NCBI RefSeq assembly: GCF_001650695.1
Contig: NZ_LWQS01000041.1
Coordinates: forward strand, 1-64,000
Length of the DNA stretch: 64,000 nucleotides
DNA from: Chloroflexus islandicus
GTDB lineage: Bacteria; Chloroflexota; Chloroflexia; Chloroflexales; Chloroflexaceae
Reading direction: 5' to 3'
Made by a program: the position numbers and the translations under genes. The stretch's first letter is position 1. Each line of letters opens with the position of its first letter. Below, in pieces: positions 16,217 to 24,762 of the stretch. The notes under the pieces are model-generated. The model had not been told where the DNA came from. It worked only from the letters and a program-made list of their open reading frames with translations, and did no database searches.

Positions 16217-17695
16217 CTACTCCTTTTTGCCAAACAGACCGGCTGGGCGCAAGAGCAGCACCAGCGCCATGATCAACACGGTTGAAGCGCGGGCAATTGA
16301 TGGCGAAAACGTCATCGCTTCGCTCATCCACGGCAGTTGAATGCCGGTCAGCACCATTTGGTCGCCGAAGGCGCGGGCAAGGCCGACCAGCAAGGCTCCC
16401 ATGGCTGCGCCGGTGAAGCTGCCCATACCGCCGATCACCACCGCGATGAAGGCTTGCAGTTGAAATTCTTGGCCGAGACCGGGGCTAATGCCGAGAAATG
16501 GCGCCGCGGCGACGCCACCCAATGCGGCTAACCCGGCCCCCAACGCAAAGACGAGGGTGAAGACGCGGCGAACGTTAATGCCCAGCGCCTGCACCATCTC
16601 GCCGTCTTGTACGCCGGCGCGGATGATCATACCGAGCCGGGTGTAGCGCAAGAGCACAGCGATGCCGATGAACATAGCAATGCCCAAGGCAATAATAAAG
16701 ATGCGGTAGCTGGGGAAGGGCCGGCCCAGTACGTCAATGCTAGCGCAGTTGTCTTGCAGCCACGCGATCAGGTTTGGCGAGGGGCAACTTGGGCCGCGCC
16801 GGCTAAACCATGCCGGCAGTTCCATAAAATAGCCACCCGGCCCCCAAATGCCTTTGACCAGCTCGGTGCCGACGAAGACCAAGCCGAGCGTGACCAGCAC
16901 CTGATAGATGGGCCGGCTGTACAGCGGACGGATCAGGCTCCATTCCATCAACCCGCCCAACGCCGCGCCGCCGCCGGCGCCGGCTACCAGCGCCAAGAGA
17001 AAGCGCGTATTCGAGTCGAGGGCCAAAATCCAGCCTTCGGCGCTCAGCCGCAGCGGCGCGATGATCAACGCCAGCGCCAGCAATCCAAGCGGCCAAGCCA
17101 GATCACGGTTAGCTGGCCGGCGCGCGTGCTCACTGCCAATCACAAAGGCCGCGCCAGCGATCAGACCTGTAATTGCCAGCCCCAGTGTGCGTGCAATAAA
17201 GATGCCCACCGGCGCTTGGGCCTGCTCGGTCGGCACTCTCCCGCCCGAACTGAGGGCAGTGGTCGCCAGCGGCGCTAGCTCAAACCCCCAGACCGCAAAC
17301 ACCCCGACCAGCACGGCCACCACCCACAGCGGGCGGCGATGCCCGGCGGGCAGGCTGCTGAACGGCAACCAGCGCGCGAGCAGCCAGCCAGCCACAAACG
17401 CGAGCACGAAGGGCAGCGTATTGAGCAACAGGCGCGGGTTGGCGTAGAGCGTAAAGCCAATATACGCGCCAATCATAAAAAGGGTGCCGTGCGCGAAGTT
17501 GAGCACGTCCATCAAGCCAAAGATCAGCGAGAGGCCTGATGTCACTAGAAAATAGAGCGCGCCGAGCGTGAGACCCGACAATAAGATGCTGGCTAAGACC
17601 CGTGGTTCGTACTGGCTCGAAGCCCACACGGCGAAGAGGATCGCCGCTACGATGCCGGCGATCAATCCGCGCCGGCGCTGAATCCACTCGATCAT
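16217..17695 (-). CDS. livH: Branched-chain amino acid-type ABC permease LivH, extended
   Basis: A 492-residue permease; ordinary LivH has about 290-300. The family core is split. The N-terminal piece (residues ~35-90) has SGLSLIFGLMDVLNFAHG and the C-terminal piece (~250-492) has QDGEMVQALGINVRRVF and VIGGMGSFTGAAMGALLVG. Between them are about 150 extra residues with four or so additional hydrophobic segments (WVVAVLVGVFAVWGF, LAITGLIAGAAFVIG, LGLLALALIIAPL). The reading frame is continuous, so this is an insertion/extension rather than a frameshift. Confidence 0.9.
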   Translation of the reverse strand: MIEWIQRRRGLIAGIVAAILFAVWASSQYEPRVLASILLSGLTLGALYFLVTSGLSLIFGLMDVLNFAHGTLFMIGAYIGFTLYANPRLLLNTLPFVLAFVAGWLLARWLPFSSLPAGHRRPLWVVAVLVGVFAVWGFELAPLATTALSSGGRVPTEQAQAPVGIFIARTLGLAITGLIAGAAFVIGSEHARRPANRDLAWPLGLLALALIIAPLRLSAEGWILALDSNTRFLLALVAGAGGGAALGGLMEWSLIRPLYSRPIYQVLVTLGLVFVGTELVKGIWGPGGYFMELPAWFSRRGPSCPSPNLIAWLQDNCASIDVLGRPFPSYRIFIIALGIAMFIGIAVLLRYTRLGMIIRAGVQDGEMVQALGINVRRVFTLVFALGAGLAALGGVAAAPFLGISPGLGQEFQLQAFIAVVIGGMGSFTGAAMGALLVGLARAFGDQMVLTGIQLPWMSEAMTFSPSIARASTVLIMALVLLLRPAGLFGKKE

Positions 17696-17699
17696 GCAC

Positions 17700-17905
17700 T
17701 ACTCCTTCAACCCCAAGCCGCAGAGCAAGCAGAGGCGTAGAGACTCTCAACGCAAAGACGCAAAGGACGCGAAGGACGCTAAGTTTATATGGTTGAGGTA
17801 TAAGCGAGCTTGGGCCGATCCTTCCAAACCCTTTGCGTCCTTTGCGTCTTTGCGTGTATCACCTTTGCGTTCTTCGCGTCTTTGCGTTTAATCTCAGCGC
17901 CTTTG
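17700..17905. repeat. Intercistronic CGCAAAGACGCAAAGG repeat spacer
   Basis: The LivF-LivH gap holds short direct and inverted copies of ACGCAAAGACGCAAAGGACG (17750-17780) and its complement (17830-17905), able to fold back on each other. No gene. Confidence 0.7.
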
Positions 17906-17907
17906 CG

Positions 17908-18615
17908 TCACCCCGCGCCGAGATATTTGTCGATCGTGGCGTGGTCATGCACCAGATCAGCCATACGTCCGTGTTGCACGCTGCGCCCATCATCGAGAAT
18001 GTAGTACTCATCGGCCAACTGCGCGGCCATCGCGAAGTTCTGCTCAACCAGCAAGATCGTCGTTTCGGCGGCCATTTGGCGCAGCGCGGCGACAATCTGC
18101 TCGACGATGATCGGCGCTAACCCTTCGCTCGGTTCGTCGATCAACAACAGCCGGTTATCGGCCACCAACGCGCGCGCGATCGCCAGCATCTGCTGTTGGC
18201 CGCCCGACAGCTTGCCGCCCGGATGGCGGTAAAACCGCTTGAGATCGGGGAACAGCGCCATAATGAAATCGCTGCGCTTGGCCAGATCGCCGCGTTTGCG
18301 CTCGGCCAGCCGCAGATTCTCTTCGACGGTCAGATCGCGAAAGATGGCGCGATGTTCGGGCACGTACCCGACGCCAAGCTGGGCAATCTCGTAGGCTGGC
18401 CGGCCATTGATCGGTTCGCCGGCGAGGCGAATGCTGCCGCTGCGCGGCGGATTGAGCCCCATGATCGAGCGCAGGGTGGTCGTCTTGCCGGCCCCGTTGC
18501 GGCCTAGCAGCGCCGTAATGCTGCCGGCGCGCACCTTTAGCGACACCCCTTCCAGAATGTGGAATTGGCCGATAAAGGTATGGATCGCATCAACTTCGAG
18601 CAACACGTCACTCAT
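17908..18615 (-). CDS. livF: Branched-chain-type ABC transporter ATPase LivF
   Basis: A 235-residue ATPase with Walker A GRNGAGKTTTL, ABC signature LSGGQQQML, Walker B LLLIDEPSEGLAP and a His-loop-type end. Length matches LivF. Its start overlaps the LivG stop by 4 bases. It works as a heterodimer with LivG beneath LivH/LivM. Confidence 0.94.
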   Translation of the reverse strand: MSDVLLEVDAIHTFIGQFHILEGVSLKVRAGSITALLGRNGAGKTTTLRSIMGLNPPRSGSIRLAGEPINGRPAYEIAQLGVGYVPEHRAIFRDLTVEENLRLAERKRGDLAKRSDFIMALFPDLKRFYRHPGGKLSGGQQQMLAIARALVADNRLLLIDEPSEGLAPIIVEQIVAALRQMAAETTILLVEQNFAMAAQLADEYYILDDGRSVQHGRMADLVHDHATIDKYLGAG

Positions 18616-19382
18616 GGTTGCCCTCCGGCGAAGGCCGTGCCCAGATACGCCTCGCGCACTGCCTGATTGGCGCTGATCGCCGCCGGACTGCCCTCTGCCA
18701 GCACGCGCCCTTGATGCATGACGGTTATCGTCTCGGCGAGACTCATGACGACAGACATATTGTGTTCAACGATCAAGATGGTTTTGTTCGTTCCTTGCCG
18801 GATGCCGCGCAACAGATCGAGCAACATTGGCACCTGTTCGGTCGCCATACCGGCGGTCGGCTCATCGAGCAGGAGAATGTCGGCGTCGCCAGCCAGCAGA
18901 ATCGCCAGTTCGAGCCGGCGTTTGTCGCCGTGCGGCAGGGTGGCGGCAATTTGCAAGGCCCGCTCGTGGAGGCCAACTTGATGCAAGGCCGCTAACGCGC
19001 GCTCGGTGTAGGCCCGCAACTTGGCGGCGCTCGTCCACAGCCGGAAGTTGTCACGCCCGCGCGCTTGCGCCGCCAGCCGCACGTTTTCCAGCACCGTCAG
19101 CGTTGGGAAGATGTTGGTGATCTGGAACGAGCGCCCAATGCCGAGGTGCGCCATGCGGTGCAGCGGCACGCGCGTAATGTCTTGCCCGCGCAGCAGCACT
19201 CGCCCTGCGGTTGGTTTGATGTAGCCGCTGATCAAGTTAAACAGCGTCGTCTTCCCAGCGCCGTTCGGGCCAATGATGGCGTGAATACTGCCGGCGCGCA
19301 CCTGTAGATCAACCTGATCAACGGCGCGTAAGCTGCCGAAGTCGCGGGTGAGGCGGTGCGTTTCGATAATCCAATCGCTCAC
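18612..19382 (-). CDS. livG: Branched-chain-type ABC transporter ATPase LivG
   Basis: A 256-residue ATPase: Walker A GPNGAGKTTLF, signature region LPHGDKRRLEL (variant of LSYGxQRxLE), Walker B ILLLDEPTAGM, and the C-terminal MHQGRVLAEGSP of this family. A GTG at 19382 is chosen because AAGGAG lies 7 bases upstream; no ATG in frame gives a family-like N-terminus. Confidence 0.92.
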   Translation of the reverse strand: MSDWIIETHRLTRDFGSLRAVDQVDLQVRAGSIHAIIGPNGAGKTTLFNLISGYIKPTAGRVLLRGQDITRVPLHRMAHLGIGRSFQITNIFPTLTVLENVRLAAQARGRDNFRLWTSAAKLRAYTERALAALHQVGLHERALQIAATLPHGDKRRLELAILLAGDADILLLDEPTAGMATEQVPMLLDLLRGIRQGTNKTILIVEHNMSVVMSLAETITVMHQGRVLAEGSPAAISANQAVREAYLGTAFAGGQP

Positions 19383-19462
19383 GTAGACTCCTTGGGGTGT
19401 CCCCTCGCACTCTGCATTGCGTTGCCCCGCGTGGGGGATCATCAACCAGAAGCCGGTTGCTG

Positions 19463-19491
19463 GGAGTGCGGCAGTTTGACTGCCGCACTCC
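19463..19491 (-). terminator. Intercistronic hairpin, TTTGACT-loop family
   Basis: Perfect 13-bp stem (GGAGTGCGGCAGT / ACTGCCGCACTCC) with a 3-base loop, located between the binding-protein gene and livG. It shares its core with the hairpin at 34550-34582. This position commonly protects the mRNA of the abundant binding protein and reduces downstream expression. Confidence 0.7.
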
Positions 19492-19507
19492 ATACGCACG
19501 TTTCAAC

Positions 19508-20869
19508 CTACGGGCACCGGTTCATCGCTGCCGGCACCATACAGGGTGGCGCGGTCTGCTCAGGCGTGAACAGCGTCACCAGCTCGAAGAACTTGAAGTC
19601 GGGATCGTTGGTGTTGAGCAGGCGCACCAGCGTCATCGGCTGCAAGAGCACGTGATCTGATGCGCGCACGGTGTACGTACCCTTCGGCCCGTCGAAGGTC
19701 ATGCCTTCGAGCGCGGCGATCATCCCCTCAGCCGCCGGATCGCCCTTAGTCGCTTCCAACGCCTTGACCAGCATAATCGCCGCGTTGAAGCCGCTCTCGG
19801 TGAAGAGATCGGGAGGCGTGCCGTAAGCTGCTTTGTGGCGCTCGGTGAGCCACTTGTTCACCGGATTGTCGAACAGGCTGTAGTGGTAGACGCTCACACC
19901 GACCGAGCCGATTGCGTCGGCGTAGCCGTTGACCATGGTCTGGTTGTCGCCGAAGCCGGTGGCAACCGTCATCACGTCGAACACACCCAGTTGCTGCATC
20001 TGCTGGAACATCGGCACGAAGCCGGTGCCTGACCACGTGACGATCAACACTTCCGCTCCCGAATCGAGCAACTGGTTGATGTAGGGCGTGAAGTCGGTGG
20101 TGTCCGGCGGGGCAAAGACGGTGCCGGCGCCCTCAGCGGTGTCATTGAGCACAAACTCACCGCCAAGCGCCTTCACCGTGAGATAGAACGCGCCTGCCGA
20201 GCCGCGCCCGAAGGCGTTGTCTTGGGCAATCTGGATGAACTTCTTGCCGGTCTGCAAGAGTGCGGCGCTCATCGTCAGCGCGTCTTGCACACTGGTGCGT
20301 CCGGCGCGGAAGGTGTAGATGTTGAAGTTGTCGCCGGTGAGGGCGGGGGTCGCTGCCGGCGCAGCGATGTAGATAATCTTGTTTTCGGCGGCCACAGCCG
20401 AGATCGCCAGCGCCACCGGCGAGCTGGGCGAACCGACCAGCACATCGGCCCCGTCGCTCTCGATCGCTTCGCGGGCCAGCGCGACGCCGGTCTCAGGGTT
20501 GCTGGCGGTGTCTTTCACCACCACCTTGATCGGGCGGCCAGCCACCGCATTCGTACCGTTGGTTGCATACTCCAACCCGAGCGTAAAGCCACGCTCAAGC
20601 ATCGGGCCGTAGATGGCGAGCAGGCCAGAGTTGTCGGTCATCAAGCCGACCACAATTGGTTCACCGGTAGCGGCTGCGGTGGGTGCGGCGGTCGGCTGCG
20701 GGGCCGCGGTGGGTGCGGCGGTTGGTTGGGGCGCGGCGGTGGGTGCAGCGGTCGGCTGCGGGGCCGCGGTTGGCTGCGCGGTCTGGCCGCCGCCACAGGC
20801 GCTCAGCGCCAGCGCAAGAATCACTAACAACGTCATGGCAACACGGCGGACAAAGTGGGTACTCTGCAT
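19508..20869 (-). CDS. livK: ABC transporter substrate-binding lipoprotein, LivJ/LivK type
   Basis: A 453-residue protein with a lipoprotein signal (lipobox LSAC, Cys25). A low-complexity linker of about 45 residues follows, built from repeated PQPTAAPTAA units, and then a type I periplasmic-binding fold (GEPIVVGLMTDNSGLLAIYG). In a bacterium without a typical outer membrane the linker would lift the domain from the lipid anchor. AAGGAGA precedes the ATG. It is first of the transporter genes; the 3' end is followed by the hairpin at 19463. Ligand unknown. Confidence 0.92.
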   Translation of the reverse strand: MQSTHFVRRVAMTLLVILALALSACGGGQTAQPTAAPQPTAAPTAAPQPTAAPTAAPQPTAAPTAAATGEPIVVGLMTDNSGLLAIYGPMLERGFTLGLEYATNGTNAVAGRPIKVVVKDTASNPETGVALAREAIESDGADVLVGSPSSPVALAISAVAAENKIIYIAAPAATPALTGDNFNIYTFRAGRTSVQDALTMSAALLQTGKKFIQIAQDNAFGRGSAGAFYLTVKALGGEFVLNDTAEGAGTVFAPPDTTDFTPYINQLLDSGAEVLIVTWSGTGFVPMFQQMQQLGVFDVMTVATGFGDNQTMVNGYADAIGSVGVSVYHYSLFDNPVNKWLTERHKAAYGTPPDLFTESGFNAAIMLVKALEATKGDPAAEGMIAALEGMTFDGPKGTYTVRASDHVLLQPMTLVRLLNTNDPDFKFFELVTLFTPEQTAPPCMVPAAMNRCP

Positions 20870-21020
20870 TGAACGGTCTCCTTCGACTAACCTTTTCCTA
20901 TCACCAGCGGGTTGACAAGGGATGAACGACGTTTCCTGTGCGGGTTGCTGCTCTCCCGCACCAGCTTCGTTCGCACCCTCCGTCTACCCGAACAACAAAT
21001 CAGGGTTGCGCCCTGCTTCT

Positions 21021-21377
21021 CTACCTCGGCGCCATCACAATCGCCTCGCCATCGGCAATCAGGCGACCATCAGCGCCGGTACAGCGCGTCTGGAACGTCA
21101 CCAACGGTTTGTCGGCGCGGATGTGGGTAATCGTTACCGTCGCGGTTAACGCTTCGCCGGCACGCGCCCGATCGACAAAGGTCAGGTCTTGTTTGAGATA
21201 GACCGAACCGGAACCGGGCAATTCCACGCCGAGCAGGTAGGAAAAGAGCGCGCCGATCAGCGGCTCCGGCACGGTCTCGCCCGGCTGGTCGCCGCAGAGC
21301 GCAGCGTATTCGGCGATCAGGTCGTGATCGAACACCCGCTGCGTCGTGGCCTGCATCCCAACAGCAAGCTGTTTCAC
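21021..21377 (-). CDS. MaoC-like hotdog protein lacking the catalytic motif
   Basis: A 118-residue hotdog-fold protein. The C-terminal half (LPGSGSVYLKQDLTFVDRARAGE) is typical of MaoC/(R)-hydratases, but the hydratase motif (D-x-N-P-x-H-x-D) is absent: GDQPGETVPEPLIGALFSYL stands where Asp and His belong. It overlaps the enoyl-CoA hydratase gene by 4 bases. It may be a non-catalytic partner of the MaoC protein encoded two genes upstream (22152-22544), or a binding/thioesterase-like protein. Confidence 0.75.
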   Translation of the reverse strand: MKQLAVGMQATTQRVFDHDLIAEYAALCGDQPGETVPEPLIGALFSYLLGVELPGSGSVYLKQDLTFVDRARAGEALTATVTITHIRADKPLVTFQTRCTGADGRLIADGEAIVMAPR

Positions 21378-22159
21378 AGGTCTGCCTCCGTCATCATGGC
21401 GCGTTGCCGGTCAAGAAAAGCGTTGAGACCAATGCTCGCTTCGATTGACCGGATCTGCGCGCAAAACAATTCCCGTTCACGATCCAGTTCGGCGGCCAAC
21501 CGGTCGCGTTCACTCCAGAGCAGCCGGCGGGTGCAGGCGATGCTCCCCGGTAACTGCGCCGCCATTTGGTGGGCCACGGCTTGCGTCTCTTCAGCGAGGT
21601 GGCTGGCCGGTACGAGCCGGTTGGCCAAGCCCCACGCTACCGCTTCCTCTGCGCTGATCGAGCGTTCGAGCAGCAGCGCCTCGGCGGCGCGCCGTTGGCC
21701 GATCAAGCGCGGCAGGAGCGTTGCCCAACCCCCTTCCGGGCTGAGGCCGAGGGTGGTAGTGTAGGCGGTGAAACTGGCTTCCGGCGCGACCAAGACCACA
21801 TCGGCAGCCAGCACCAGCCCCATGGCGCTGCCGTTAGCCGGCCCCTGCACGGCGACGATCAACGGCGCCGGCAGATCGATCAACTCCAGCATCACGCGGT
21901 GCAATTGCCGCAGCAATTCATCGGCGTACAATACACGCTCAGCGTGACCGGCTAAGCTGGCGATGTCGATCCCGCGCGAGAACGACGGCCCAGCGGCTTG
22001 CAAGATCACTGCCCGCACGCCGTGGTGGTGGCGCGCGGCGGCGAGCGCATCCAGCAGCGCGGCCAGCAATGCTGGCGTGAGCGGGTTGTGCTGCGCTGGC
22101 TGGTTGAGCGTGATCGCCACCACTGGGCCGTCAGGTTGGATGGTCACAACGTCATGCAT
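21374..22159 (-). CDS. Enoyl-CoA hydratase/isomerase family protein
   Basis: A 261-residue crotonase-fold protein with the oxyanion-hole segment GPANGSAMGLVLAADVVL and the catalytic region LGLSPEGGWATLLPRL. The SPEGG form, with one glutamate, is seen in PaaG-like isomerases/hydratases of aromatic or unsaturated acyl-CoA breakdown. It overlaps both neighbours by a few bases, so it is translated with the two MaoC-like proteins. Confidence 0.87.
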   Translation of the reverse strand: MHDVVTIQPDGPVVAITLNQPAQHNPLTPALLAALLDALAAARHHHGVRAVILQAAGPSFSRGIDIASLAGHAERVLYADELLRQLHRVMLELIDLPAPLIVAVQGPANGSAMGLVLAADVVLVAPEASFTAYTTTLGLSPEGGWATLLPRLIGQRRAAEALLLERSISAEEAVAWGLANRLVPASHLAEETQAVAHQMAAQLPGSIACTRRLLWSERDRLAAELDRERELFCAQIRSIEASIGLNAFLDRQRAMMTEADL

Positions 22160-22544
22160 GGGTGATCTCGATCACCGTCTCGCCGCTGCACGCAACTTTG
22201 CCGTCGCTGCGCACGACGCTCACCGCGCACCGAAGCTGGTGGCCATCGCTTTCCAGCACCTCGACGACGATCTCGATCGTTTCACCGGCGAACACCGGGT
22301 TGGTGAAACTGAGGGTCTGGCTGCGCTGCACGCCGGTTGGCGCCAGTGTGCGCAGCGCGGCCCTGATGTAGCCGTACAGCAACATGCCGTGGGCGATGGT
22401 GCGGCCAAAACGGGTGGTCGCCGCTACCGCCGGATCAATATGGATTGGGTTGGTGTCACCGCTCACCGCCGCAAAGCGATCGATGTCCGCTTGGCTGATG
22501 GTGTGCGCGCGGTTGTACCGCGTGCCGGTTGGGATTGGCGTCAT
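22152..22544 (-). CDS. MaoC-family (R)-specific enoyl-CoA hydratase
   Basis: A 130-residue hotdog protein with a complete hydratase motif: SGDTNPIHIDPAVAA followed by RFGRTIAHGMLLYGYI. It would hydrate trans-2-enoyl-CoA to an (R)-3-hydroxyacyl-CoA. ATG 22544 is preceded by AAGGAC. It overlaps the crotonase gene by 8 bases. Confidence 0.87.
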   Translation of the reverse strand: MTPIPTGTRYNRAHTISQADIDRFAAVSGDTNPIHIDPAVAATTRFGRTIAHGMLLYGYIRAALRTLAPTGVQRSQTLSFTNPVFAGETIEIVVEVLESDGHQLRCAVSVVRSDGKVACSGETVIEITHA

Positions 22545-22573
22545 ACGGATGTCCTTGACGTATCTCGTGTGAA

Positions 22574-22616
22574 CACAGCACGCTGTGGCTGCACGGGACA
22601 CAGCACGCTGTGTCCC
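22574..22616 (-). repeat. Twin CACAGCACGCTGTG palindromes between cistrons
   Basis: CACAGC-AC-GCTGTG at 22574-22587 and the longer GGGACACAGC-AC-GCTGTGTCCC at 22595-22616 sit in the 70-base gap between the alpha/beta hydrolase and MaoC genes, touching the hydrolase stop codon. Either arm set can fold alone or cross-pair. Confidence 0.6.
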
Positions 22617-23386
22617 TACGGGGTGCGTTGCCAATGTGCCGTCAATAATGCGACGAACCGGTCGGGCGCTTCGAGGTTGGCCGAATGGCCCACCCCGGCG
22701 ATGATCTGCGGTTCGACCCCCAATGCCGCGGCGGCGCGTTTGACCGTCTCGGCGGTGACGAGCGGGTCTAGTTCGCCGCCCATCACCAGCGCCGGCGCGC
22801 CAATCTGCCGCAAGGCGTCACCCGGTTTCCATGCGCGGAGGGCGTTGATCGCGCCGTTGGCTGCGCTGAGCCGCTGGCTATGCCCGATCGCGACTAACTC
22901 GCGCCAGAGATCGTCTTCCGGCGCGGTTGGCGCCATCGCCTTGATCGCCTGCGCAAAGAAATCGGGGTTGTCTTTCAGCAGTTGCTGCCGCTCGGGTTGG
23001 TACACTTCGTCGGGCATACCATCCACCCACGGCGGGGCCAGCACGGCAATCGTCAGCACACGATCGGGCCGGTCAAGGGCGGCTTGCAACACCACCGCCG
23101 CCCCCAGCGAGTGACCAACCAGATGGCACCGTTCAATCCCCAGCGCATCGGCGAAGTTCCACAGGTCGGCGGCCAACGACGGCATCGTGTAGTCGTTGTC
23201 AGGCCCCTGCGTCGCTCCGCGTCCGCGCAGGTCGGGGGCCAAGCCGCGGTAGCCGGCGGGCAACCGTTCGAGCACCCGCAGCCACCAGCCGCTGCTGGCC
23301 CAATTGCCATGCACGAAGATGACCGGTTCGCCGTGGCCATAATCGAGATAATGCACATCGAGATCGCCGGCTTTGATGGTGGGCAT
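22616..23386 (-). CDS. Alpha/beta hydrolase
   Basis: A 256-residue alpha/beta hydrolase with oxyanion HGNWAS, nucleophile GHSLGAAVVL, an acid in GGELDPLVTAE and the base in GVGHSANLE. Relatives include meta-cleavage product hydrolases, haloperoxidase-type esterases and lactonases. AGGAGG lies close before ATG 23386. It is 19 bases downstream of a second, larger hydrolase. Confidence 0.88.
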   Translation of the reverse strand: MPTIKAGDLDVHYLDYGHGEPVIFVHGNWASSGWWLRVLERLPAGYRGLAPDLRGRGATQGPDNDYTMPSLAADLWNFADALGIERCHLVGHSLGAAVVLQAALDRPDRVLTIAVLAPPWVDGMPDEVYQPERQQLLKDNPDFFAQAIKAMAPTAPEDDLWRELVAIGHSQRLSAANGAINALRAWKPGDALRQIGAPALVMGGELDPLVTAETVKRAAAALGVEPQIIAGVGHSANLEAPDRFVALLTAHWQRTP

Positions 23387-23405
23387 AGGCCCTCCTTCCT
23401 CTTCC

Positions 23406-24476
23406 CTACCCTTGGCCTGCCAAATGCGCATGAAAAGCTGCGTTAAACTGCTCTGGATATTCGATGTACGGCGTGTGGCCGCAATTCTCAAACACCACTT
23501 CGCGGTACGAGCCACCGGCGGCAGCGTAGCGTTCGAGCACGGCGCGGGTCTGGCTGATCATCGGCTGCGGCGGATGCGCTTCGGCGCCGGGCCAGTCGGG
23601 CAACACGCCAAGTTGGCCGAGCGTGCCGACGTCGAACAGCGACATATCGCTGACGATCTGGTCATCGGCGCCGCGCACCCACAAGATCGGCGGCTTGGGA
23701 TCGGCTGCCACAAAGCGTTCGACCGAGTCACCCACATACAGGGGTGAGATGGCGTTGATCGGCCCCCACACTCCCGGCGCGATCCCCGGCCAGTTAGGTG
23801 ACGGCTTGAAGTCGCCGGGGTAGCGCTGCGGCCCAACCTTCTCGCTGAGCAGCGAGAGCAGCAGCGCCTCTTCGCGGGCCGGGCGGAAGGGCGGTTTCCA
23901 GTAGTAGGTGTTCATCACCACCCGCGGCGCCGCCACCCCTGCCTCTTCGGTGGTATCACCCGCCGCCATCCGCTCAACAAATGCTTGATTCACCGTACCG
24001 CCACCCGATCCAGCTCCGTCCGGCCAGCAGAGTTCACCGTTCAGCCCTTTGCAGCCGCCGAAGCCGTAGGGCGAGCCGGGAGCAGCCAGCGTGGCGGTGA
24101 TGATCCGCTGCGGCGCGGCAGCGATCAGGTTGAACAGCACCACGCCGCCGAGCGAGTGACCAACCGCGTGACAACGCTCAATGCCGAGTGTGTCGAGCAG
24201 GGCGAGCAGGTCATCCACCCAATCGCCACACCCGCGAGTAGCGTCGATCAAGAGGTCTTCGGTCTCGCCGTAGCCGCGCAGGTCAGGCGCAATCGCGCGG
24301 AAACCCGCCGGCAAGGCTAGCATCGTCTCTTCCCAGAAGGTCGCCGACGACGCATTGCCATGCACGAAGAGCACCGGCTCGCCGTCAGCCGGGCCGCTGC
24401 TGAGGACGTGCATCTGCAAGCGTGGGGTTTGCACCATGGTGGACGTGATTCCGGGCAGGGTGGGAATGTTGCTCAT
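23406..24476 (-). CDS. Alpha/beta hydrolase with large cap insertion
   Basis: A 356-residue alpha/beta hydrolase with HGNASS, nucleophile GHSLGGVVLF, an acid region VRGADDQIVSD and base NCGHTPYIE. Between the nucleophile and acid is an enlarged cap (about 110 residues; Gly/Pro/Trp-rich with MNTYYWKPPF), longer than in its neighbour. ATG 24476 has GGAG 6 bases upstream; an ATG four codons earlier has no site. With its sister gene it suggests sequential or parallel ester or C-C hydrolysis of a substrate brought in by the adjacent ABC importer. Confidence 0.85.
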   Translation of the reverse strand: MSNIPTLPGITSTMVQTPRLQMHVLSSGPADGEPVLFVHGNASSATFWEETMLALPAGFRAIAPDLRGYGETEDLLIDATRGCGDWVDDLLALLDTLGIERCHAVGHSLGGVVLFNLIAAAPQRIITATLAAPGSPYGFGGCKGLNGELCWPDGAGSGGGTVNQAFVERMAAGDTTEEAGVAAPRVVMNTYYWKPPFRPAREEALLLSLLSEKVGPQRYPGDFKPSPNWPGIAPGVWGPINAISPLYVGDSVERFVAADPKPPILWVRGADDQIVSDMSLFDVGTLGQLGVLPDWPGAEAHPPQPMISQTRAVLERYAAAGGSYREVVFENCGHTPYIEYPEQFNAAFHAHLAGQG

Positions 24477-24488
24477 GCTATGCTCCAT

Positions 24489-24762
24489 TCGTTATGACGA
24501 TACACCGGTTCTTCCTCCAGCAGGAGGATGTTTACCGCAGAGGGCGCAGAGACCGCAGAGGGTAAAGAACCGCCTCCCCCCCGGCCCTGAAGGGCCGGGC
24601 TATGTTTACGAAGCCCGCTGCGCGGGCTGATGAGTCTCACCTCCCATCCCTGCTCCCCTCTAGCACACCCCCTCCGCACTCCCCTCCCCCAGCGGGGGAG
24701 GGGCTGGGGGTGGGGGCATTCACCCCAGCGGGGATGGGGGCATTCAACCCAGCGAAACGACC
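24489..24762. repeat. Repeat spacer with paired hairpins
   Basis: Contains a CCGCAGAGG unit (24535-24562), the paired hairpins CCCGGCCCT/AGGGCCGGG (24580-24599) and AGCCCGC/GCGGGCT (24612-24628), and CCCAGCGGGGGAGGGG tracts (24688-24740). The hairpin pair is an inverted copy of 591-639. No gene. Confidence 0.8.

Noticed and set aside
20870-21020. Small genes in the gap between the binding-protein gene and the MaoC-like gene
   Set aside because: Only short frames without ribosome sites; no motif seen.
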